A stretch of DNA of 52,739 bases. It comes from Gemmataceae bacterium (GTDB lineage Bacteria > Planctomycetota > Planctomycetia > Gemmatales > Gemmataceae). The stretch lies in contig PLDW01000204.1 of the NCBI GenBank assembly GCA_003136315.1, positions 13,762 through 66,500 on the forward strand. Reading direction: 5' to 3'. The notes beneath the pieces were generated by a model. The model worked only from the letters and a program-made list of their open reading frames with translations, did not search any database and was not told the origin of the DNA. The number at the start of each line of letters is the position of its first letter. The stretch's first letter is position 1. The position numbers and the translations under genes are program-made. Below are positions 8,547-18,300 of this stretch, in pieces.

Positions 8547-8978
8547 TCACACAAAGCGGCTCTCGATCTCTTCCTCCTCCTCACTCCCCACACCGGGCTC
8601 CACGCTCTCAACGATGTACTCGTCTTCGGGAATGTTCAGGCGGACCACCTCCGCGATCACCGACAGGTAATCTCTTCCGACTGCGACTCGCTTGTCCTTG
8701 TGGTAGCAGACGTATTTCCCGCGGGTCCGGCGGTTCGCCAGGAGTTCGGGCAGATCTCGCCGCAGGGCAGCCTTGGATAGACGGATGCCCTCGGGGATGA
8801 CGAACGTCTGCGCAGGGGTGGGGCTCCCTGTCAGACGCTGGTACACCTCGGAACGGATCAGGACGTAGGTCTGCTGTGTCCGCTGATCCACCACGACGGG
8901 CGGCTTACCCCCTGCCTCGTCTAGCGCCTTTTGCAGCTCGGGAGTCAGTTCCACGGGAGGTGCTTCAGAAGTATTCAT
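8547..8978 (-). CDS. Antitoxin-like / DUF5678-like small protein
   Basis: 143 residues. The first half (PVVVDQRTQQTYVLIRSEVYQRLTG) looks like the N-terminal region of type II antitoxins of planctomycetes. The second half (RRTRGKYVCYHKDKRVAVGRDYLSVIAEV) resembles the DUF5678 pattern, a short domain of unknown function that starts with a G-K-Y/W-V block. The end is highly acidic (GSEEEEEIESRF). There is no toxin gene directly downstream, because the 3-prime neighbour is convergent. Role unproven. Confidence 0.6.
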   Translation of the reverse strand: MNTSEAPPVELTPELQKALDEAGGKPPVVVDQRTQQTYVLIRSEVYQRLTGSPTPAQTFVIPEGIRLSKAALRRDLPELLANRRTRGKYVCYHKDKRVAVGRDYLSVIAEVVRLNIPEDEYIVESVEPGVGSEEEEEIESRFV

Positions 8979-9076
8979 GCATTAATTGTAACCGCCCGCT
9001 TGGCCGGGTCTACCGGGTCGATTAGGATCAAAGGCGTTCGAGCTTTTGGGTGTGTGGGCGAAATACGGGGGATGCC

Positions 9077-9379
9077 ATGCCGGAACCGTGGGTTGCTGTG
9101 ATGGTGACAATCGCCGTTGGAGCGGCCATCGCTATCAGGCAGGTTCTCCTGCGGCGAGACTTCGTTGTCTTCGAGAATGAGCGGGAGGAGTCGCTCACGC
9201 GGCGAGTGGCGGGGGAGGTCGGTTGTACGCTTGCACAAGCCCTACCGGCCGTGCGGCGGGAAGTCCAGCTTGCGCCGAATCAGCCGGACCAGACGCTCGT
9301 GAAACGGGCGGCCTACCACTACCGCCAGAACCTCCCGGAGAGAACCTGCTCGCCCTACCCGGACCGGTCCCCTGGCTGA
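9077..9379 (+). CDS. Small membrane-anchored hypothetical protein
   Basis: 100 residues. A hydrophobic segment at residues 5-20 (WVAVMVTIAVGAAIAIRQV) followed by RR makes it a probable signal-anchored protein. The rest is polar, with no recognised domain. The frame is open 9 codons further upstream, but GGGGGA lies just before the ATG at 9077. The gap to the following TPR gene is short and both are on the plus strand, so they may be co-transcribed. Confidence 0.45.
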   Translation: MPEPWVAVMVTIAVGAAIAIRQVLLRRDFVVFENEREESLTRRVAGEVGCTLAQALPAVRREVQLAPNQPDQTLVKRAAYHYRQNLPERTCSPYPDRSPG

Positions 9380-9521
9380 CGGTGATCGAGCCGCCCCGGT
9401 CGGGGCGATCATTTTCGTTTTCTGGCTGGTCTTGACCCAGCTACCCATCTTGAGGTCTAATCCGCACCTGAAACCGCGCCGCCGGCCGGCGCGCCCGGTC
9501 CGCACCTCCAGGATGCTGCAC

Positions 9522-11897
9522 ATGGCCACGGACACGGCCGCCCCCAAGCCCCCCAAAACCCGACCCGACCCCACTCGCCGACTGTGGCAGGTGCCGGTTT
9601 TCCTCCTCGGGGTCGCAGCGTTCACCGCGGCCTATACCGGATGGCTGCCGTCTGGCCTGACTGTAGAGCAAAGCGAATTCAAGAAGGATCTGGCGAACCT
9701 CAAGGCCGCGGTCGAGCGACTGCCGGCCGACCCGATCGAATTGAAAAGCCAGTTGCAGCGGATCGCCGGGGCAGCCGAATCGTTCCCCGAAGACGAGCCG
9801 ATCATCCACTTCACGCTCGGGAGCGGCTACGTTCGACTGGCCGAACTCACCCCCGACCCGGCCGACGCTCGCAGTTACTGGGTGTTGGCCCGACAGCACT
9901 TCGACAGCGTCCGCCCGGACCAACTCACAGACGCTTTCGATCAGGATCGGCTGGCGTACCGCGCGGCCAAAGCTCGCGCTGCGGATCTCTCAGGGAACAC
10001 TCCGCCTGCCGAGATGTTCGTCACTCGAAATCGGCTCACATTCACGCCCTCGGGAGAAGAGCCCGGGGAAGCTCCGCGGCTCGTGGCGGAACTCAGCCTG
10101 CGGATGATCCCGCCGGATCTGAAGAACGCGAAGGAGTCTCTTGCTGCGTACCTGGCCGACGCGGGACTCTCCACCCCTCGGGCATCCATCATGCGGGCGA
10201 AACTCCGGCTCGGTGAGGTGCTCCGCTTGCTGGGGGAATACGACGGTGCCAAGCAATGGCTCAGTCAGATCGGGCGGGATGCACCGGCCGACGTGATCCC
10301 GGTCGCGAAAACTCACCTGGCACATGTCCGGATGGCTGAACATGACTGGGTCGGTGCGGCTCGGGAATGGGAACAGGTTCGGGCATCTCAGAACCTCCCC
10401 TCAGATCTCCGCTCGTCTGCTGCCTACAACCTTGGGGTCTGTCGTCTCCTCTCCAAGCCGCCTGATCCGGTCGCCGCCGCGCCACTCCTGGAGGAAGCGT
10501 CGAAGTCCGGCGGCCCAGAGGCGTCGGCAGCAGCCGTCCGACTGGCAGACCTCCGACTGGGGACGCCAGATCGCCAAAAACACACGGATGTGGTCGGGCT
10601 CCTGGCGATTGCGGTCAAGGGGGTGAATGGACCTGGAGATTACAAGGGGCAGCTCCCGATCAACGAGGTGCGGGCCGTGTTTGAGCTGGCCGTGCAGATT
10701 CTTTCTGCCGATGGTGCGTTTGAATCAGCTATCGAAGTCGTGAACACCTATCGAGCCGTGGCGGAGGGTGGGCGGGATCGCGAGAAGAGGGCCGAGGTGT
10801 TCGCGGCCTGGGCCGAGTCGGTCCCGAAAATCGGGGGCGATGCGGCCCCGAAGTTCGCCGCCGCTGCGGCGGAGTACGAGGCCCTCGCAGCGCTGCGATC
10901 CGCTCCGACGGATAAGGCCGCTCTTGGCCAGCGAGCTGCTACTTTGTACCGAAAAGCCGGGAAGATAGACGCCGCCATCACTGCCCTCAAACTTGCAGTG
11001 GCCATTCCCAACCTGCCGGACGAGCAGGCCGGGCCACTCTGGGTGGAATATGCCTCCGCCCTCATGGAAGCGAACCAACCGGACGCCATCAAGGCGTTCG
11101 AGGAAGCGATGCTCCAGGTCGGGCCAGCATCGACCACGGCCCGGCACCGCCTCGCTCGATTGCTGCTCGATCCCGACCCGAAACTCGCTCCGCAACTCGC
11201 TGCCAAACTCGCTCCACTGGGACGCGCCCTTCTGGAGCAAGTCGCCGGAAAGGAGCAGGTCGTCGAGGCAGAACAGAATGACCATGAGCGAGCGATGGTG
11301 GAATTGGCCCAGATCGAGATCCGTGAGAGGAATTTCGCTACGGCCGAAGCACGGTTGCGGACCCAGCTCAAGCATTACCCAGCCGGACCGCAGTCCTCGG
11401 TTGGGCGCTGTCTGCTGGGAGTGTGCCTGCTCCAGCGGGCCGATCCCAAGGCGAAACAGCCGGTCCCGGATCCGACCCAGGCGCGCGAGGAAGCGCTCGG
11501 GCTCTTCAAGCAACTGGTCGCCGATGTCAACGCCCGCCGTCAAGTCAAGAAGAGTACCAAAGACGACGAGTGGCTCTATGTGCAATCGAACTTGAGGATC
11601 CTCCAGGCCTACCTTGGACTGGCCAAGCCGAACGAGGTGCTCTACGCAGCGGCGCCGTTGAGGCAGGAATTCGCTGGCAGGGTCGAGGAGTTGATCGTGC
11701 TGAACTGGATGTACCACGCCTTCAAGCTACTCGCAAAGCCGGAGAGCATGCTCACCGTCCGGAGCCAGATCCAAGACGTGTTCCAGCAACTCAAGAACAA
11801 ACCCGGAGCGTTCCCCGGGGGACCGAAGGAATACACGCGTGAATACTGGGAGAAGGAGTGGCTCGCTCCAGACCCTGTGCCTGTGCCCCCCAAATAG
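9522..11897 (+). CDS. Membrane-anchored tetratricopeptide-repeat protein
   Basis: About 791 residues from the ATG at 9522 (ATG 9513 and an upstream TTG at 9432 are alternatives). A proline-rich cytoplasmic stub is followed by one membrane helix (WQVPVFLLGVAAFTAAYTGWL), then a long region of helical pairs with TPR character (LRLGEVLRLLGEYDGAKQWL, AAREWEQVRASQNLP, ATLYRKAGKIDAAITALKLA, AIKAFEEAML, ATAEARLRTQLKHYP). TPR proteins act as scaffolds; the bulk is probably outside the cytoplasm. It faces the signalling genes at 11903-20286 tail to tail, its stop 5 bases from the ECF sigma stop. Partners unknown. Confidence 0.85.
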   Translation: MATDTAAPKPPKTRPDPTRRLWQVPVFLLGVAAFTAAYTGWLPSGLTVEQSEFKKDLANLKAAVERLPADPIELKSQLQRIAGAAESFPEDEPIIHFTLGSGYVRLAELTPDPADARSYWVLARQHFDSVRPDQLTDAFDQDRLAYRAAKARAADLSGNTPPAEMFVTRNRLTFTPSGEEPGEAPRLVAELSLRMIPPDLKNAKESLAAYLADAGLSTPRASIMRAKLRLGEVLRLLGEYDGAKQWLSQIGRDAPADVIPVAKTHLAHVRMAEHDWVGAAREWEQVRASQNLPSDLRSSAAYNLGVCRLLSKPPDPVAAAPLLEEASKSGGPEASAAAVRLADLRLGTPDRQKHTDVVGLLAIAVKGVNGPGDYKGQLPINEVRAVFELAVQILSADGAFESAIEVVNTYRAVAEGGRDREKRAEVFAAWAESVPKIGGDAAPKFAAAAAEYEALAALRSAPTDKAALGQRAATLYRKAGKIDAAITALKLAVAIPNLPDEQAGPLWVEYASALMEANQPDAIKAFEEAMLQVGPASTTARHRLARLLLDPDPKLAPQLAAKLAPLGRALLEQVAGKEQVVEAEQNDHERAMVELAQIEIRERNFATAEARLRTQLKHYPAGPQSSVGRCLLGVCLLQRADPKAKQPVPDPTQAREEALGLFKQLVADVNARRQVKKSTKDDEWLYVQSNLRILQAYLGLAKPNEVLYAAAPLRQEFAGRVEELIVLNWMYHAFKLLAKPESMLTVRSQIQDVFQQLKNKPGAFPGGPKEYTREYWEKEWLAPDPVPVPPK

Positions 11898-11902
11898 GGC
11901 TG

Positions 11903-12460
11903 TCACCCACCAGCGAGAGCCGCGCTCAACCAGGCCCGGGCGTAAGCCCAGTCGCGGTAGGCGGTCGGCCGGGACATCCCCAGGGCGGCCGCGGCCTCCT
12001 CGACCGACGCCCCCGCAAACAGCCGCAATCGTGCCACTTCCGCCGACCCCGGGTCTTCGGCCGCTAACCTGACGAGGGCTTCGTTCACTGCGAGCAGGGT
12101 GTCTGGGTCGGGGATCGCCACCCGGTCACCTTCGGATACCTCAAACCGCTTCCCCCCGCCACCACGCTTTGCCGCTTGCTTCTTGCGAGCAATATCGACC
12201 AGGATGCGCCGCATCGCCTCCGCAGCAGCGTTGAGGAAGTGCCCGCGGTTGGCCCACTTCGCGCTGTCCGCCGGGCCAACCAGTCGTAGATACGCTTCGT
12301 GAACCAGGGCGGTGGCATCGAACGTCTGCCCGGGCTTCTCGTGGGCGAGTTGCGCGGCGGCAAGCCTGCGCAACTCGTCATACACAAGCGGAATCAGATC
12401 CGCGGCGGCCTGAGGGTCGCCACTGGTCGCAGCCTCCAAAAGCTGGGTAATGTTGGTCAT
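11903..12460 (-). CDS. ECF-type RNA polymerase sigma factor
   Basis: 185 residues. The N-terminal half matches sigma region 2 of the planctomycete ECF group (LIPLVYDELRRLAAAQLAHE, DATALVHEAYLRLVG, FLNAAAEAMRRILVDIARKK). The C-terminal half contains sigma region 4 with a helix-turn-helix (ASVEEAAAALGMSRPTAYRDW). This is the group (TIGR02999-like) whose members sit beside Ser/Thr kinase genes in planctomycetes, and here it lies 270 bases downstream of one on the same strand. It probably directs polymerase to a regulon controlled by that kinase. A TTTAAAG-type repeat lies directly before the start, where its promoter or leader should be. No Shine-Dalgarno is obvious. Confidence 0.92.
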   Translation of the reverse strand: MTNITQLLEAATSGDPQAAADLIPLVYDELRRLAAAQLAHEKPGQTFDATALVHEAYLRLVGPADSAKWANRGHFLNAAAEAMRRILVDIARKKQAAKRGGGGKRFEVSEGDRVAIPDPDTLLAVNEALVRLAAEDPGSAEVARLRLFAGASVEEAAAALGMSRPTAYRDWAYARAWLSAALAGG

Positions 12461-12465
12461 GAGGG

Positions 12466-12501
12466 AAGTTTAAAGTTTAAACAGTTTAAAGTTTAAAGTT
12501 C
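12466..12501. repeat. TTTAAAG-type short repeat array, single arm
   Basis: Several copies of the AGTTTAAA unit immediately upstream of the ECF sigma start codon. The same unit builds larger two-armed elements at 31274-31397, 31572-31664 and 41457-41581. Confidence 0.75.
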
Positions 12502-12580
12502 GACCAGAGCCAACCGGTGGTTGAGCGTAGCGATACCACCGGCTAAGGTAGGTGGTGGAAGAAAACCTCCCATCGTGATC

Positions 12581-12647
12581 GGGTGCCACGGGCGGCTCGT
12601 CCGCCCGTGAAGGCGTCGCACGGGCGGACGAGCCGCTCGTGGCACCC
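12581..12647. repeat. 29-bp inverted repeat (GGGTGCCACGGGCGG type)
   Basis: Arms at 12581-12609 and 12619-12647 are complementary with a single mismatch, separated by 9 bases. It is in the gap between the kinase stop (12733) and the sigma start (12460), so it could terminate or attenuate transcription between them. Similar GGCGGACGAGCCGC hairpins are common dispersed repeats in planctomycetes. Confidence 0.85.
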
Positions 12648-12732
12648 ACAAACGTGGTCGGTCATTTCCGGCCGTCTCTTCATTGCTGCCCCGCCTCCAG
12701 GGTCGGGATGACGGGGAGTGTGGCCCGATCGG

Positions 12733-15114
12733 TCATCGTTTCACCTCCCGTGGTCGCGGAGCGCGTTCCGGTCGGCCTTTCGCCCGCCACTCGGCAGCCA
12801 GTGTGCGTCGACCGGTTGCCTCGTACAGCCGCGCCAGTCGCGTGGCTACCTCGGGGAGGTGGTCGTCCCCAACCAGTGGACCCTTGCCGAGATCGTGTCC
12901 CTCCCGCGCTTTCAGTTCCTTATAGGCGGACAGCAGAAGCGGCTCGGCCTCGGGATATCGCTTCTGCTGCAACAGGCTCTCCCCCAACTCACTCATGACA
13001 TCGAAACGAATCCAGTCACTGTCTTGGTGGGTCTCGAAGATGGCCAGGGACTCACGGAGAACCGTTTCGGCCTCCCGGGGGCGACTGGCGACGACCAAGA
13101 TGTGGCCAAGACTGCGAAGAGCCATCGCGCGGTCTTCCTCGGGCTTCGGGTGGGATTCGACCACCGACTGCCAGAGTCGGACCGCGTCGTCGAACCGGCC
13201 CGCGTTCTCGTAAACGTCCGCCAGCGATTCAGTCATGGTGTCGAGGGTGACAGCCGCCCCGCGGGGGCCGGGTGGGTGGGTAAGCCTGAGAGCCCGGGTT
13301 TCCTCCAACAGTTGAACGGCCCGGTCGTGTTGGTTCATTCCACTCAACCCGATGGCCAGGCTAAACGCGGTCGAAATGGTGTCCTCGTGGGCTGGCCCGA
13401 GTCTCGCCTTTCGCAACGCATACGCCCGTTCCAGATTCCGTACCGCCGCCTCGGTCTCCTCGAAGACCAGCAACCGGGTTCCGATCATGTAGCGGACGGT
13501 GGCCTCGGCCGTCGGCTGATCCCGGAATGCGTGGGGAATCTCCTTCTCGGCCCCGAGAAGTGCAGCCCGCAAGGTCGTGTCCCCGTTCGGTCGACCATGA
13601 AATATCTCGTCGAACTGTCCCTGTATGATGGTGCTTGCCAAGAAGTTCAGGACCACCTTGGCCTCGGATTCGGCCACCTTCGTTTGTTGGGCGTTAAGTT
13701 CTGCTGCCATTCTCTGCTCAGCGGCCATCTGTCTCGCGAATTCAGCCTCTTCCCGTTGCACCAAGGCAAGCATCTCAGCACGTCTTGCCTGAATGGCAAG
13801 GAGCGTCGCCAAGACCCCTGCACCGAGCACGAGGCACAGGAACGCGAAGGCCGCTCGCATCGCGGCCCGGTTCTTCCGGTACGCCTTCCGCAACCGGTAG
13901 CCGAGCGTCGGCGGGCAGGCCTCAACCCGTTCATCTTTCAGATAGCGGGCAACGTCTACGGCAAGCGCGTTGGCCGTGTCGTACCGACGGTTCCGGTCCT
14001 TCTCCAGCGACTTCATGACGATCCAGTCGAGTTCCCCTCGGACGAGCTTGGCCAGCCGGACCGGGTCCGACTGCCGGACCGCTGCGATCGTCGCCTTGGC
14101 CTGCGAGGTACTCAACCGGGTGCTGGGCCGTGGCGGCTCCACCTCCCGAACCAGCCGGAGAATCTCGTCGAGCGCAGCTTTCTTGAGTTGCTCCGGCTCG
14201 AATGGTGGGCTTCCTGCGAGCAACTCGTACAGGATGACTCCCAGCGCATAGACGTCCGCGCGGGTGTCCACGTCGAGTTGGTTGAACGTGGCCTGTTCCG
14301 GGGCCATGTATGCCGGGGTTCCGACCAATGCACCGAACCCGGTGTAGATCGTCTTCTCGGTGAGTTGTTGCCCGACAGCCTTGGCCACTCCGAAATCGAT
14401 CACTTTCGGAATCGGCTGCTCATCGTGTAACGCGACAAGCACATTCGATGGCTTGATGTCGCGGTGAATGATCCCCTTCTGGTGGGCGTGCTGGATCGCC
14501 TGGCAGACCGGGATGAACAGTTCCAGCCGCTCCCGGGGGCTCAGTTTCCGGGCATCGCAGAACGTGGTGATCGGCACCCCCTTGACCAACTCCATCACGA
14601 AGAAGGGGCGGCCATCGTCGGTAGCGCCCGCATCGAGCACTTTGGCGATGTTCGGGTGGTCCATGATCGCGAGCGCCTGCCGCTCCGCTTCAAATCGGGC
14701 CAGGATCGAACGACTATCCATGCCCGGTTTGATCATTTTCAGGGCGACCCGGCGGCGGATCGGTGTGAGTTGGTCGGCCACCCAGACCTCGCCCATCCCT
14801 CCCTCGCCGATGATTTCGAGGAGCTTGTACCGACTGGCGACGATCGTGCCAACAGCTTGGGCTGTCTCGCGGGCAACGTCTGTCGTGGAGCTTTCCGGGA
14901 TGAATGCCTGGGTTGCAGGGTCAGACGCCGCAGCCAGTGGCCGTTCAAGGGCAGATTCCGGGTGATCGTGAGCGAAGAGGAGGACATTGAGCCGGTGCCG
15001 CAGGTCGGGATCGGCCCCGCACTCGCGGTCGAGGAATGCTTGGCGAGCAGCCGGATCGGGAAGATCGACCGCGGCAATGAACAGGTCTTTAATGCGGCGG
15101 GGGTCGACAGACAT
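12733..15114 (-). CDS. Ser/Thr protein kinase with C-terminal TPR region
   Basis: 793 residues. The N-terminal 80 residues are a helical region typical of planctomycete kinases (AAVDLPDPAARQAFLDREC). The kinase domain has IIGEGGMGEVW near 101, catalytic Lys126 (VALKMI), HRDIKPSN at 217-224, DFG at 240-242 and APE at 271-273, all intact. A membrane helix is near residues 430-452 (FLCLVLGAGVLATLLAIQA), then a coiled-coil stretch rich in Ala, Glu and Gln (EFARQMAAEQRMAAELNAQQ), then TPR-like helix pairs (ATVRYMIGTRLLVFEETEAA, DRAVQLLEETRALRL, RPREAETVLRESLAIF). GAGG precedes the ATG. It is between the giant TPR gene and the ECF sigma gene on the same strand, a classic planctomycete signalling arrangement. 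Confidence 0.93.
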   Translation of the reverse strand: MSVDPRRIKDLFIAAVDLPDPAARQAFLDRECGADPDLRHRLNVLLFAHDHPESALERPLAAASDPATQAFIPESSTTDVARETAQAVGTIVASRYKLLEIIGEGGMGEVWVADQLTPIRRRVALKMIKPGMDSRSILARFEAERQALAIMDHPNIAKVLDAGATDDGRPFFVMELVKGVPITTFCDARKLSPRERLELFIPVCQAIQHAHQKGIIHRDIKPSNVLVALHDEQPIPKVIDFGVAKAVGQQLTEKTIYTGFGALVGTPAYMAPEQATFNQLDVDTRADVYALGVILYELLAGSPPFEPEQLKKAALDEILRLVREVEPPRPSTRLSTSQAKATIAAVRQSDPVRLAKLVRGELDWIVMKSLEKDRNRRYDTANALAVDVARYLKDERVEACPPTLGYRLRKAYRKNRAAMRAAFAFLCLVLGAGVLATLLAIQARRAEMLALVQREEAEFARQMAAEQRMAAELNAQQTKVAESEAKVVLNFLASTIIQGQFDEIFHGRPNGDTTLRAALLGAEKEIPHAFRDQPTAEATVRYMIGTRLLVFEETEAAVRNLERAYALRKARLGPAHEDTISTAFSLAIGLSGMNQHDRAVQLLEETRALRLTHPPGPRGAAVTLDTMTESLADVYENAGRFDDAVRLWQSVVESHPKPEEDRAMALRSLGHILVVASRPREAETVLRESLAIFETHQDSDWIRFDVMSELGESLLQQKRYPEAEPLLLSAYKELKAREGHDLGKGPLVGDDHLPEVATRLARLYEATGRRTLAAEWRAKGRPERAPRPREVKR

Positions 15115-15221
15115 GGCGGAATCCTCGGGACTTTCAAGGATTGGCGCAATCCGAGCCTATCCCGTCTCACGAATTCCGAAAATCGGCGAGATTCAGCGCG
15201 ACACATGGCCCGTAGATGAAA

Positions 15222-15350
15222 TATTGATTAAATCAATACATTGGCCCGCAGATGACGCAGACTTCGACGCAGATAAAATCTTGATTAAAACCGTTCTGGT
15301 CTTATCTGGATTTCATCTGCGTCGAAGTCTGCGTCATCTGCGGGCCAATG
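15222..15350. repeat. Long perfect inverted repeat between two minus-strand genes
   Basis: A palindrome TATTGATT-A-AATCAATA (15222-15238) is followed by a 36-bp perfect inverted repeat, arms 15239-15274 and 15315-15350, extending to 42 bp with one mismatch. The arm contains the CGCAGATGACGCAGACTTCG motif. It starts 5 bases beyond the stop of the gene at 15355-20286, so its transcript would end in a very stable hairpin. It may separate that gene from the kinase, or be a dispersed repeat. Confidence 0.88.
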
Positions 15351-15354
15351 TCTT

Positions 15355-18300
15355 TTATGGACGGGCAGCGGTCAGTGCGTCGCGGACCGGACCCTGGATC
15401 GGGCTGATTGCGATGTCAATCACCCGGGCTGGTGTCGATCGGGCCTGTTCCCGCTCAGCCCCCTGCCGGAAATCGTCTTTCGCCTGGTCCGGCTTCCCAA
15501 CGGCCCATCGGGTCGCACCCAGGAAGTACCAGGAGATCGCGTCGGCAGGGTTATTCCAGGCGGCCTGGGCGAGAGCTTTCTCGGCATCCCTATAGCGGCC
15601 GGCCTTGTAGGCAGCGATTCCGGCATCCAGGGACCGGGCGGCGGCGTCCAGATCCTTCCGCGGTCCGGTCTCGACCGGAACTCGGGCACCGGCAACCGGG
15701 TCGCCGATCGAGGCCACTCCCACGTCCGCGGCCTTTGCCCACCCCTTGCCCTTCGCGTTCTTGTAAGCCACCGTCTCGCGGGCCGCCTCGAGCACCTTCT
15801 TTGCTCCCTCCAAATCCCCCTTGAGGAAGAGGGCGAGACCCTTGACCGTGAGCGCCTTGGCCTCGTCCTCTGATCCTGGGGTGGCGGTCTTGAGAACCTT
15901 GTTTGCGGCCTCGATCGCCGGGTCAGCGTCGGCCGGTCTGCGGAGGTCAGCGAGCACTGGGAGCCACAAATCGAGGGCCTGGGCCGGACTGATCGCATTG
16001 GCGAGGTCGGCCTTGAACCGCTTTTCGGCGGTTGCCACCGTATTGCGTTCCACAGCGAGCGAATCCTCCAGTAACTTCACCGCGGTGGTGTATGTCTCTT
16101 CGAGCTTTCTCCGCTCCAGGGCATACTTCTGACCCAGCGACTTCAGGTCTGCCGCATGGGCTTCCCTGAGTTTCTCAGCCGCTGCGGTGTTCAACTCCCC
16201 CACTTTCTTGAGGTCAGCGGCGTGGTCGGCCTTCAGCTTCTGCTCAGCGGCCAGATACTTCGCGTTCGCCTTCTCCAGTTCGGCTTCGGCCTTGTTCAGG
16301 CGCTTTGCCAGTTCTAACCGATCACCGGTGTTCAGTTTGGTGACCATCTTGCTCGCCCCGAGAAGTTTGGCGGTGTCGTATTTCTCGTCAAGGAGTTTTG
16401 CCTCCTGGAGATCCTTGGCGATTGCGCTGACGGTCGTTTCCAGATCACGTTTCTGCTTGGTGAGATCTTCAACCTGGGCGCTTAGTTCGTCGGTCTTCTT
16501 CCGGTTTGTTGCGACATCCTGCCGGTAGATCTCGCCACGTTGTACAGCAAGTTTTTCCATTGCGTCTATCTTTGCCTTGTACTCGGACGCAAGGGTCTGA
16601 GCCTTCTCATCGGCCTTCTTGAGATCGGTGGCAAGCTTGTCGTTCATTTCCTTCAGTTCGGCCGCCATCTTTGCCAAATCAAGCGATCGTTTCTCGGCGG
16701 CAGCGAGTTGGTCGAGCGCCTTCGTCACATCTTTCTTGAACAGTTCACCAACTCCGGGATGATCGTAGAGCGAGGCCCGGAGTTTCCAGAAGGCGGTCAG
16801 GTCGTCACAGCAGCGCGGGAAAATCTGTTCCAGCGGGTCCGAGAGGGGGTTGAGCCCGCGACCAGCGAGGGCTCGGGCACGCGTGATATGAGCCGCCTTG
16901 GCCTTGGCGATCAGGTCGACAGCGTCGCTGTATTTGCCCGCCGCCGCCGCGTTGACGGCTTTCCAGAAGAATCGGCCGGCTTCCGGTGCATCCTCGGTCG
17001 CCCCGGCAGGGGGGTCAGCCATCACGAGGAGCATCACCGATGCGATCCCGAGTTGCTGCGCATCGGCCGGGGTGAGCCGAAGAGAGGTCTTTCCCGCATC
17101 CGGGCCAATGGCCTTGAGCCGATCGAGGGCCGTCTCGAAAGCATCCGCAGCCTTCGGGAATTTCTTCACACCATCCGCGTACACCTCACGGGCCTTGTCA
17201 GGCTCGCCAGCCAGTTCGTGCGTTAGCCCGAGTAGGAGAATCGATTGCACCGCGGCCTTTTCGCCTTCCGGCGTTTTGGTTGCCTCGGGGTCGATCGCGA
17301 CGGCTTCCAGATCAGCCCGGGCCTTTTTGAGTTCCGCGTCATCGGCCGGAACCGTTACTGTCGCCAGGGGCAACTCCTTGAGTCTGGCGAAGAACCGTGC
17401 CTTACCGAGCGCGGCCTTGGCCTCGGGAGTGTTGGCGCCGATCGCTTCGAGGCGGGTGATCGCCGCGCCGGGTTGACCGGCATCCAGGGCCGTTCGGGCG
17501 TCGGCCACCGTGCCTGGACCGACCGCCGCCCCCGCACCGGGAGGGGTCGCCGGATTCCCACTCGGTCCAGGTTGTCCACTCGTGTTCGGCTGGGGTCCGG
17601 ACGGTTTCGTGATGCCGGCAGGGGTTGGGTCAAGGACACCGGAGAAGTAGACTCCGGCCATAGAGCCGACTCCGAGGAGGAGACCGACCGCCACGCCGGC
17701 CGCCGCCCGTCGATTCACGCTCCCACTGTCGCCTGTCCCCGAATGAGTACGGCTGGGGTCAGTACGGTCTTTCTTCGACTTCGGTGCGGCTGCCATTCTT
17801 GGGTCAGAGCCAACCAACGGCGAGGTCGTACTCGAATCCGCCAAAAAGTTGACCACGACCGAGGAATCGCTCTTGGATCCCGTTAATGCTTCGTAGTCGG
17901 CAGGTTCGGTCCCCCCGAGTTGGTCGCTTGAGGTCGACCAGTCGCTCGTGGAATCGATCGGTCGTTTGGGCACCGGTGACTTCTTCACCGGAGTGGGTTT
18001 GGGCGGGGAAGGAACCGAATCGGTGTCGGGTTGGTCCGGAGAACGATTCTCGCTCGCGAGTTTGGGGCCTGATCCCGACCCGGACTCATCAAACAGTTCG
18101 TCGAAATCGACATCCTGGGTCGATTGGTGGAGTCCGGTTCCCGCCACGACTGAGGGGTCGCTCTTGGTGCCGGGAGGTCGTTTGGACGCGGGTGCCGACT
18201 TCCCCGGTGTTTTGGGCAGGGTGGGAATCGGACCGGTGCCAGGCTGAACTGGAGGATTCGTCCCGCTTGCAGGTTGGACTGGTTCGCCCGCCGCATCGAA

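Noticed and set aside
8033..8611. 192-codon minus-strand ORF across 8033-8611
   Set aside because: It runs through the GTTCCCACGCTC repeat and opposite a small plus-strand gene with a good ribosome site.
12718..14430. Long plus-strand open frame of 570 codons opposite the kinase-TPR gene
   Set aside because: It is the antisense shadow of a clear kinase with all motifs; high GC keeps antisense frames open, and its translation has no domain character.
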